From positions 1 to 14,342 of the forward strand of contig CANHHS010000026.1 of NCBI GenBank assembly GCA_947460445.1: a DNA stretch of 14,342 nucleotides. Direction: 5' to 3'. How positions within the stretch are numbered: the stretch's first letter is position 1; each line of letters opens with the position of its first letter. The translations under genes were made by a program, and so were the position numbers. The notes below the pieces were generated by a model, which worked only from the letters and a program-made list of their open reading frames with translations, searched no databases and was not told the DNA's origin. Shown one piece after another: positions 6,846-12,660 of this stretch. Source of the DNA: Opitutia bacterium (lineage in GTDB: Bacteria > Verrucomicrobiota > Verrucomicrobiia > Opitutales > UBA953).

Positions 6846-9166
6846 TGCGGTGGCAGGTTCCAACCTTCTGGCAGAACGATATCTTTCCTACGCAACAAAG
6901 GGCTTACTTCCAATCGCGTAATTTTTCCACCTTCGACGTCGCATGTTATCAAAGTTTTTCCAGGTGCATGTAGTCTGAAAGATACATCCCAGTCTTTAGG
7001 CCAAGCAGCTAACAGGTATATCTTACCCTTTGAATCTGGTTCTGCCGCCAAGAGCATTTCTTGTAAACCCACTGAACCGCTTCCACCCCAGTTATGATCG
7101 GGAAGCCAATCATGACCGGGTCCAAAAAATGCAGGGAAGCGACAAGGGGATGCACGATCGGAGAGCTTCGCAATCGCTCGCTTGCCTGCTTCTTGTGGCC
7201 AGCCGAGCGCAGCTGCATCAACCAGGGTTGGTTGCCAGGAAAAGTCGAGTTTGTGACAAATGCCCGTGCGATTATTGCCGCGTGGTTCATCGAGCAAATT
7301 CCACGTAGTGCGTGCCAGCGTGAGGGTTGATGGCTGCGTGACACCCACGAGACGGTAAGGCCATGCAGTATAGAGCTCGGGTAATTCCCAACCGTTAAAA
7401 AGTTTTTCCCAAGTCTTCGCAGGGGCAAGGATGGTAAAGCCATTGCGCTGGAGGGTCGGCAGTTCGGGTAGATGGGTTTGGAACTCACTCACAAACTTTT
7501 GTTCAGCCGCATCGAGCTGACCATAGTTGAGCATGCCTGCAGTGATGGCGCGGAGCGCGGCGACCGTCTCAATCGGATTCGTTGCTCCGCCAGTTAACTC
7601 AAGTCCATTGGCAGGATAGAGAATCAAGCGATTATCCAGACTAAACTCTTTCCCCGTTTTGGCCTTGGCGGCATCGCGGTAGAACTTATCGAAGAACCTC
7701 AGTTGAGCGAGTATCCAAGACTTGTGCTCTTGGATGTTTTGTCCATTCACCAAACTCGATTGCATGGCCATCCATGCGTGCTCGAGACCCATCGAAAAGT
7801 GATAGGTGAGGTGTGGATGCTTACAGAGGCCCTCGGGAGTACCTGCGTCGTACACCATACCGCCGAGTGATTGGTACTCGTGATACACTGCGCCATAGGC
7901 TTTGAGGTTTCTGGCGCGGGTTCTGGCAGTTTCTGTACGGTCACGGTAAAAAAGCAAAGAGGGTGCCGTTAGGTCCATGTCGCCCGATGCAATGCTTGGC
8001 CAACCCAGCCAGCGTTGGTTTTGCGCCATAAACATCTGATCCCAACGGCGATAGTCTGGGTCTCGACCCGTTGGCGGTTTCCCGAGCTCCTGATTATTCA
8101 GACGTTGCGGGATACGATCTCCATGTGCTTCGACGGTAAAAATCCCGCCGTTAAATTTCAACGGCAACTCACCACCTTGATTACACGCGAGCATATACCG
8201 AAAAAGCTGATAATTTCGTCCTATTTGGAAGGCTTCATCGGACGCATCAGCTTTGGGTTGTACGAAGATATAGCTGCGCTGCCAAAACTCTTGCCAGCGA
8301 AGTTCGTTGGTTGAACGCACTGCCGCTAATGCATCATCTTCTAAAAGGAGTTTTGACCGTTCTACCCATTCATCCGGATCCGCCTTTTTACCCCCAGACA
8401 GAGTAACGACGACAAGTTGTCGTGTGGCCTCTGGCAGTAAGCCTGCCCACTCATAACCATCCCAGTTGGCAAATTTAACGTTTCGAGGCGGGAGCCATTG
8501 GATTCCGCCGCGGGCGGCAATCGCACAACCAAATACCCGATTTTCTGCCGGATTAATGAAGGCGACGCCACTGACGTTTTGTTGCTTGGCGAGTTCATTT
8601 GCGCGTTTCGTTTCACCATTGCGATGGGCATAAACTAAAACGCCATCGAGCAACTCGACCGAATCTGCAGATGTTGGCAGCGGCTTAATTCGCCAATTAC
8701 CATAGGCAACTTCTAGGGATAACTTACGCGAAGTTTTGCAGTCGATAATGAGCGATTCACTTGCGAACTGTAACAAATAGGAGAGGGTCGTTCCGTCGGT
8801 CGCAGCAATTTCAATCCGTATACTGCCGGTGGCAGGATCGAGTTCTTGGCGAAAACTTTTGAGCTTAGTGAGTTCGAGTCCAGGAACCTTCAGCGTTAAA
8901 GCACCAATTTTACGTAAAACTTCATCAGCATCATAGGCACCGTTGTGGGCTAAATAGAGATGTAATGCTCCTTCGGAAAACCAGACATTAGCTCCCGAGC
9001 CACGTGTTCCGGAAAGCGGCATGCTATCAAAGGCATCACGCGAAGGAGAATCCCAAGTCACTTTGCACCGCCCAAGCATCTGCTCTGGTGAATGAGCGGC
9101 ATTGAGGGGCATTGCCCCTGCCACCAGTAGTGCGAACACCCAAGCTTGGGACATGAAGCGTCGCAT
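6842..9166 (-). CDS. DUF5703 domain protein, GH95-like six-hairpin glycosidase relative
   Basis: A 774-residue exported protein and first gene of the operon. The N-terminus (MRRFMSQAWVFALLVAGAM, cleavage likely near NAA-HS at 24) is a signal peptide; the ATG at 9166 is used, though Met5 (9154) would also give a signal. Residues about 35-285 resemble DUF5703, the N-terminal beta-sandwich of GH95-like proteins: VTWDSPSRDAFDSMPLSG, then NVWFSEGALHLYLAHNGAYD, where the usual gene family has MPLGNGDIGLNVW. The middle (about 310-700) looks like an alpha/alpha toroid, with LPLKFNGGIFT (334-344) and FFGPGHDWLPDHNWGGSG (680-697); the C-terminus (about 715-760, AAWPKDWDVSFRLHAPG) matches the closing beta domain of GH95 enzymes. 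Members are predicted to cleave fucose- or galactose-type linkages, but I cannot identify the catalytic acids securely. Its place ahead of a LamG-bearing cytochrome protein suggests polysaccharide use. Confidence 0.82.
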   Translation of the reverse strand: MRRFMSQAWVFALLVAGAMPLNAAHSPEQMLGRCKVTWDSPSRDAFDSMPLSGTRGSGANVWFSEGALHLYLAHNGAYDADEVLRKIGALTLKVPGLELTKLKSFRQELDPATGSIRIEIAATDGTTLSYLLQFASESLIIDCKTSRKLSLEVAYGNWRIKPLPTSADSVELLDGVLVYAHRNGETKRANELAKQQNVSGVAFINPAENRVFGCAIAARGGIQWLPPRNVKFANWDGYEWAGLLPEATRQLVVVTLSGGKKADPDEWVERSKLLLEDDALAAVRSTNELRWQEFWQRSYIFVQPKADASDEAFQIGRNYQLFRYMLACNQGGELPLKFNGGIFTVEAHGDRIPQRLNNQELGKPPTGRDPDYRRWDQMFMAQNQRWLGWPSIASGDMDLTAPSLLFYRDRTETARTRARNLKAYGAVYHEYQSLGGMVYDAGTPEGLCKHPHLTYHFSMGLEHAWMAMQSSLVNGQNIQEHKSWILAQLRFFDKFYRDAAKAKTGKEFSLDNRLILYPANGLELTGGATNPIETVAALRAITAGMLNYGQLDAAEQKFVSEFQTHLPELPTLQRNGFTILAPAKTWEKLFNGWELPELYTAWPYRLVGVTQPSTLTLARTTWNLLDEPRGNNRTGICHKLDFSWQPTLVDAAALGWPQEAGKRAIAKLSDRASPCRFPAFFGPGHDWLPDHNWGGSGSVGLQEMLLAAEPDSKGKIYLLAAWPKDWDVSFRLHAPGKTLITCDVEGGKITRLEVSPLLRRKDIVLPEGWNLPPQ

Positions 9167-9171
9167 CCTTA

Positions 9172-9177
9172 GTTATA
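9172..9177 (-). promoter_or_regulatory. -10-like TATAAC directly before the DUF5703 start
   Basis: On the minus strand the sequence reads TATAACTAAGG immediately followed by ATG at 9166. TATAAC matches the -10 consensus in five of six positions. With five bases between it and the ATG, transcription would begin at or very near the start codon, giving a leaderless or nearly leaderless message. No good -35 element is seen at the expected distance (AACCCT). AAGG just before the ATG is too close to act as a normal ribosome site for that codon; it is 12 bases from the alternative ATG at 9154. Confidence 0.35.
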
Positions 9178-9179
9178 AA

Positions 9180-9218
9180 CAGTTCTAAGGCCTCAGGGTT
9201 CCGATAAAAATAGAACTG
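9180..9218. repeat. Interrupted inverted repeat upstream of the DUF5703 operon
   Basis: CAGTTCTA (9180-9187) and TAGAACTG (9211-9218) are perfect 8-base inverted arms separated by 23 bases. The interval contains the near-palindrome CTAAGGCCTCAG (9185-9196, one mismatch per arm). The repeat fills most of the 60-base gap between the channel stop (9227) and the operon start (9166). It could be an operator for the operon, or a weak terminator for the channel gene, since on the minus strand the second arm is followed by TTTAT. I cannot choose between these from sequence alone. Confidence 0.45.
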
Positions 9219-9226
9219 CGACCAAA

Positions 9227-9967
9227 TTAAGGTTTGGGTCTATCGCCACGTCTGAGCTCAGAACGAAGTTCACGGATATCATCGTGCAGCAGTTTTATTT
9301 CATCACGGTATGCCGCATGATCTTTGAGCTCTTGAGGTCGAATCAATTTTGACATGATAAGTGCAGACATCGAACCAAAGAGCGTGATGCCGAGAACCAT
9401 GAGTACAGCTCCGATAAATCTACCTTCGTGGGTTACGGGGTAAAGGTCACCGTAGCCAACTGTTGAAATCGTACTGAAACACCACCAGAGGGCATCGCTG
9501 ACATTATGGATACGCGAATCAACCGCGTTGCGCTCACAGTCGAGAACTAAGTTGGTACAAAATAGTATAACAACAACAGCCACTGCAGGAACGGCCAAAA
9601 GCCCTTCCGCTACAAGCGAGCCGTCCGTAATCGCATGGATACGGCGGAAGGCGCGAAAGAGACGGATGAGACGATAGACCCGGATAGCTTGGAAAAAACG
9701 GAATGCAGGATCGAGCGGTATGCTCGCGAGCACATCTAACCAACCCCAACGCCAGTAACGCGCTTTCCATTGGGCACGTCGCCAGCGCACCAGAACATCT
9801 ACCAGAAAAATTCCGCAGGCAACATGGTCTACCCATATGAGGGCGTGTAGGCTTTCAGGTGGTAGCGCGATAAATGTTTCAATGATAACGATAACAATTG
9901 AAAAGACAGCCGTCACCAATACGAGCCAGTCCCATTGATTGAGTTCTTCGTAGTGTTCCTTGCTCAT
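9227..9967 (-). CDS. Voltage-gated potassium channel, six-transmembrane
   Basis: A 246-residue inner-membrane ion channel. The ATG at 9967 is chosen; the frame extends back to 10261, but that part overlaps the methyltransferase gene and reads as non-membrane sequence. S1 is about residues 13-34, S2 about 41-60, S3 about 72-86, S4 about 94-112, S5 about 118-142, the pore helix about 158-168, the selectivity filter TVGYGD (169-174), and S6 about 183-208. S4 has arginines at every third position (96, 99, 102, 105, 108, plus 109), as in true voltage sensors, and acidic partners lie in S2 and S3 (Asp47, Asp57, Asp78). The C-terminus (about 211-240) is charged and heptad-like and may be a coiled coil for tetramer assembly. 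It should pass K+ on depolarisation. The gene stands alone, divergent from the methyltransferase and 60 bases ahead of the DUF5703 operon on the same strand. Confidence 0.93.
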   Translation of the reverse strand: MSKEHYEELNQWDWLVLVTAVFSIVIVIIETFIALPPESLHALIWVDHVACGIFLVDVLVRWRRAQWKARYWRWGWLDVLASIPLDPAFRFFQAIRVYRLIRLFRAFRRIHAITDGSLVAEGLLAVPAVAVVVILFCTNLVLDCERNAVDSRIHNVSDALWWCFSTISTVGYGDLYPVTHEGRFIGAVLMVLGITLFGSMSALIMSKLIRPQELKDHAAYRDEIKLLHDDIRELRSELRRGDRPKP

Positions 9968-9973
9968 GGCTTG

Positions 9974-9979
9974 GTTATA
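9974..9979 (-). promoter_or_regulatory. -10-like TATAAC just before the channel start
   Basis: On the minus strand TATAACCAAGCC runs straight into ATG at 9967, with six bases between TATAAC and the ATG. This is almost the same arrangement as at the DUF5703 start (TATAACTAAGG-ATG) and again suggests a leaderless transcript. No convincing -35 is present and there is no Shine-Dalgarno sequence before this start. Confidence 0.35.
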
Positions 9980-9981
9980 CT
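9976..9981 (+). promoter_or_regulatory. -10-like TATACT for the methyltransferase gene
   Basis: TATACT matches the -10 consensus in five of six positions and overlaps the minus-strand TATAAC of the channel gene by four bases, so the two promoters could not be occupied together. Transcription would start near 9988. The -35 region (around 9953-9959, TGTTCC) is poor. The resulting leader would include the purine-rich stretch at 9996-10006. Confidence 0.3.
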
Positions 9982-9995
9982 TGACGCACTTTAAA

Positions 9996-10006
9996 AGGAA
10001 AGAGGG
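9996..10006 (+). promoter_or_regulatory. Possible ribosome binding site before an alternative TTG start
   Basis: AGGAAAGAGGG is the most Shine-Dalgarno-like stretch seen before any start in the window. Its 3' end lies five bases before a TTG at 10012 that is in frame with the methyltransferase and 20 codons upstream of the ATG at 10072. It therefore bears on start choice: it favours TTG at 10012, whereas codon preference and the start habits of the other genes favour the ATG. Confidence 0.4.
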
Positions 10007-10071
10007 TAGTATTGCCCGTCCCAGACGGTTACCGCTTGCACCAACTGCACTCCTCGTTCCCTCTGCTATCC

Positions 10072-11601
10072 ATGAAAGCCGACAATGACCTCTACCGCAC
10101 CTTACGTGATAAGGCCTGTGCGATTTTATGGAAAGAGGATGTCGCTGCCTTTGACCGATCAGTTGAGCCAGAAAGATCGCGCCTAGTCGCGGTGATTCGT
10201 GCCGTTGGCGTTGCTTTTGCCGATCGTGGCACACCCGCTGAAAAAGCCCAAGCGGTGACATGGTTGAACACTCTACTTAAAGACCCCTCCGAGAAAGTCC
10301 GGCGCTATGCAATGTCCGCATTGCCTAAACTTGGAGACGATACGCAGGCAGAAGCCAAACTTCTGGACATCTTGGCGGCACCTGCTGGCGAGCGCGAACG
10401 CCAAAAAGCGGTCGAAGCTTTAGAAAAGATTGGCGGCGAAGCGACCCTAGAGGCTGCCCTTAAAGACCCATCAACCGTTTCGGTTGCACCGGACCGTGTA
10501 GCCGCACGAATTGCGCGCCTTACTGAACCCGGCGAAATTCGCATGGACCGTATTCTTTCACGTCCATCCGGGGTGAGAATTCATTTACATTGTCGCAAGG
10601 GACTTGAACGTATCCTTGCCGATGAAGCCCGTGTATTGCTGAAAGAAATCTTTGAAGTTAAATCTGTTATGTCTGGCTTGGTTGTCGTGGAGCCCTTGAA
10701 ACCATTCTCGCTGGGTGACATCTATCAGCTCCGTTGCTTTGCCCAAGTCGGTTTTGTTTTGGGTGACGTACGCGCTCAGAGTCCTGAAGAAGCCATCAAT
10801 CCGATTGCGTTACGCATCGCCTCCAACCGCACCCGCGATCTCTTAGCAGCATTTACAGATGGTGCATTCCGTTACCGTATTGAAATGGACCCTGCGCTCG
10901 GTGACGCTGAACTGGTACGTAAAGTCGGAGCAGAAGTACATCGTTTCGACCCGAAGATTCTCAATGACCCCAAAGAGTCGCCGTGGTCGGTTGACGTCTT
11001 TGCGGCACCCGGTGGCGCCTCGGTCGAGTTGCGTCCACGGCTTTCACCCGATCCTCGTCTGGCCTATCGACTTGGTGAAGTCGCCGCAGGATCACATCCA
11101 CCCTTAGCTGCCGCCATGGCAAGACTGGCGGGCAGTTATGTCGGCGAAGTCGCTTGGGATCCGTTCTGTGGTTCGGGTATCGAACTTATTGAACGTGCCA
11201 TGCTCGGCGGTGCCTCTCGGGTGATTGGGACAGATTTGAGTGCCGAGGCTGTGGAAATTGCCCGTAAGAACTTTGAAGCTGCGTCGGTGCCAGGTGTCCG
11301 CGGAACCTTCGTCTGCGGTGACTTCCGTGAGTATACTAAAATCCCTGAGCTCGGAATCGGGGGTGCTTCTTTGGTTATTACGAATCCGCCGATGGGACGA
11401 CGTATCCCCATTGCCGATATGCGCGGGTTAATCGTGAATCTGTTTAATGCAGCTGCAAAGGTCTTGCGCCCAGGTGGACGACTCGTTTTCCCAAACCCGC
11501 TTAAACTCGAAGCCCCCGAACGCTCATTGCGCCTGATTTCTCGCAACCCTGTCGATCTTGGTGGATTTGAATGCCAACTCGAGATGTGGGTGAAGGACTA
11601 A
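10072..11601 (+). CDS. HEAT-repeat / SAM-dependent methyltransferase fusion, RNA N-methyltransferase-like
   Basis: A 509-residue cytoplasmic protein from the ATG at 10072 (529 from the TTG at 10012, which has a better ribosome site). Residues about 55-130 are helical HEAT-like repeats (PSEKVRRYAMSALPKLGDD, then a second helix pair ending EALEKIGG). Residues about 165-235 (RIHLHCRKGLERILADEAR) may be a THUMP-like or related RNA-binding region, but this is weak. Residues about 330-500 form a class I methyltransferase of the UPF0020 type (PF01170): RPRLSPDPRLAYR, motif I DPFCGSGIE (363-371), GTDLS (386-390), and the catalytic NPPMGRR (438-444). TrmN/Trm14 and RlmL carry NPPYG at this place and make N2-methylguanosine in tRNA or 23S rRNA, so a structured RNA target is likely. 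The aromatic residue is replaced by Met. No neighbour shares its strand; it ends at a hairpin terminator. Confidence 0.8.
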   Translation: MKADNDLYRTLRDKACAILWKEDVAAFDRSVEPERSRLVAVIRAVGVAFADRGTPAEKAQAVTWLNTLLKDPSEKVRRYAMSALPKLGDDTQAEAKLLDILAAPAGERERQKAVEALEKIGGEATLEAALKDPSTVSVAPDRVAARIARLTEPGEIRMDRILSRPSGVRIHLHCRKGLERILADEARVLLKEIFEVKSVMSGLVVVEPLKPFSLGDIYQLRCFAQVGFVLGDVRAQSPEEAINPIALRIASNRTRDLLAAFTDGAFRYRIEMDPALGDAELVRKVGAEVHRFDPKILNDPKESPWSVDVFAAPGGASVELRPRLSPDPRLAYRLGEVAAGSHPPLAAAMARLAGSYVGEVAWDPFCGSGIELIERAMLGGASRVIGTDLSAEAVEIARKNFEAASVPGVRGTFVCGDFREYTKIPELGIGGASLVITNPPMGRRIPIADMRGLIVNLFNAAAKVLRPGGRLVFPNPLKLEAPERSLRLISRNPVDLGGFECQLEMWVKD

Positions 11602-11612
11602 TTTTCGTAAAT

Positions 11613-11641
11613 AAAAAGGGCGACCAACGGCCGCCCTTTTT
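11613..11641. terminator. Bidirectional intrinsic terminator
   Basis: A perfect 10-bp stem, AAAAAGGGCG (11613-11622) with CGCCCTTTTT (11632-11641), closes a 9-base loop. On the plus strand it is followed by a T run to 11643; on the minus strand the A run of the left arm gives the T run. It lies between the convergent ends of the methyltransferase (11601) and the LpoB-like gene (11659), so it can end transcription from both sides. Confidence 0.93.
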
Positions 11642-11658
11642 TTGGATAAGTTAAGGGA

Positions 11659-12228
11659 TTAGAAGCCGACGCTATTCTTGGTTCCTTGTTTTGTAATCGC
11701 CTTCTCTTCTTCCCACACCGAGAGACCCGTTTTAACCTCTGTCAGCGAGAGCTGGAAGGTGTAAGTGGCTTGGCGTGTGGAACCTGCCTTCGCACGATTC
11801 TCAAGGATCTTCCCGGAGAGGGTGTAATCAGGGGTAAGGGCAGGGGCACCTTTGCGTGCTTCAGCGGCTACAGTATCTTCGGTTGGGCCGACACCAATCG
11901 CTTTGGCCACGCGCGCTTTGCCGCTACGCGTAATAGAAACAGTCATTTTCTTCACAAGCATATCGACATCGAAATTGTCCGTCGTGTCATTGCGAACACG
12001 TCCAACCAGTAACACTGGCGCACCGCCATCTTTGGCTTTGCTGCCCGTGAAAGCGGGCGAGTCGTAAAGGGATTGCAACATGCCGTCAGCAGCCATGGCG
12101 AAGTCTTGCACATTGACCGCATCAACGCTGACAACGCCGGCACCTTTATTCGGGTCGACGTAGACAGCGGGACTGCTACATGCGCAGATGACTAAGCTAC
12201 TTAGCAAGATAGGGAGGGTGTTTTTCAT
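11659..12228 (-). CDS. lpoB: LpoB-like outer-membrane lipoprotein (PBP activator family)
   Basis: A 189-residue lipoprotein of the LpoB family (PF13036). The N-terminus MKNTLPILLSSLVICAC ends in a lipobox, with Cys17 the likely lipidated residue (Cys15 is less suitable). Family features are NVQDFAMAADGMLQSL (39-54), RNDTTDNFDVDMLVKKM (79-95), DYTLSGKI (134-141) and a closing YTFQLSLTEVKTGLSVWEEE (156-175). In E. coli, LpoB reaches from the outer membrane to activate the synthase PBP1B. Here the long Pro-rich linker of the E. coli protein is absent: the folded domain begins within about 15 residues of the lipid anchor. The function may therefore be related rather than identical. It is the last gene of the lipoprotein operon, 12 bases after the YcfL-like gene, and ends at the shared terminator. 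The family call is good; the partner is inferred. Confidence 0.85.
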   Translation of the reverse strand: MKNTLPILLSSLVICACSSPAVYVDPNKGAGVVSVDAVNVQDFAMAADGMLQSLYDSPAFTGSKAKDGGAPVLLVGRVRNDTTDNFDVDMLVKKMTVSITRSGKARVAKAIGVGPTEDTVAAEARKGAPALTPDYTLSGKILENRAKAGSTRQATYTFQLSLTEVKTGLSVWEEEKAITKQGTKNSVGF

Positions 12229-12240
12229 GGGATGTAAAAA

Positions 12241-12660
12241 TTAGCGCATGGAAGCGGCACCGCCAACGTCGGTCATCCAAAAGCGGAACCGAACGGCCTT
12301 TGAACTCGGTGCAACTGAAATGAGACTTTGGACGCTACCAGCAGGGATAGTCGCCTCGTGAGCGACATCGACCTGACCACGCAAAGGCATGTCTTGTGCG
12401 TCAAGCCATTCGACGCGGTAGTTCAGACGTTGTGCAGATGACGTGGTATTTTGGACGAGCAGACTGATCTTAGGGGTGACGCCGTCTTCAGCGAAACCAC
12501 GCTTTAGTTCTGTTGGCTCTGCACTACGATTGAAGTTTGGGTTTTCAGAAATGAGGGTGAAACCCAGTGGAGCATCCGAAGGCACGAGCAGAGTTGCCGA
12601 ATGGCTGGAAACACAACCGATAGCTAAAAGCGCGGAAAAAAGGGTTAGAATAGTTTTCAT
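12241..12660 (-). CDS. ycfL: YcfL-like lipoprotein
   Basis: A 139-residue predicted lipoprotein. The ATG at 12660 overlaps the stop of the COG3014 gene as ATGA and gives MKTILTLFSALLAIGC, a signal peptide with lipobox and Cys16; a longer frame from a TTG at 12753 would lose this. The mature part reads as a single beta-sandwich, with SLLVQNTTSSAQRLNYRVEW (66-85), LDAQDMPLRG (86-95) and a C-terminal FRFWMTD (125-131). This resembles YcfL, whose gene lies directly beside lpoB in E. coli and whose role is unknown. Position between COG3014 and LpoB-like genes supports the assignment more than any single motif. Confidence 0.82.
   Translation of the reverse strand: MKTILTLFSALLAIGCVSSHSATLLVPSDAPLGFTLISENPNFNRSAEPTELKRGFAEDGVTPKISLLVQNTTSSAQRLNYRVEWLDAQDMPLRGQVDVAHEATIPAGSVQSLISVAPSSKAVRFRFWMTDVGGAASMR

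Noticed and set aside
7009..7488. 159-codon minus-strand open frame inside the DUF5703 gene
   Set aside because: It is another frame of the same strand within a well-supported gene, with no start context or family resemblance.
9968..10261. Long N-terminal extension of the channel frame, from ATG 10261
   Set aside because: It lies antisense to the methyltransferase coding region and reads as Arg/His-rich sequence unlike any channel; S1 follows closely after Met at 9967.
11136..11546. 136-codon minus-strand open frame inside the methyltransferase
   Set aside because: It is antisense to the conserved methyltransferase motifs and its peptide has no recognisable domain; a shadow frame.
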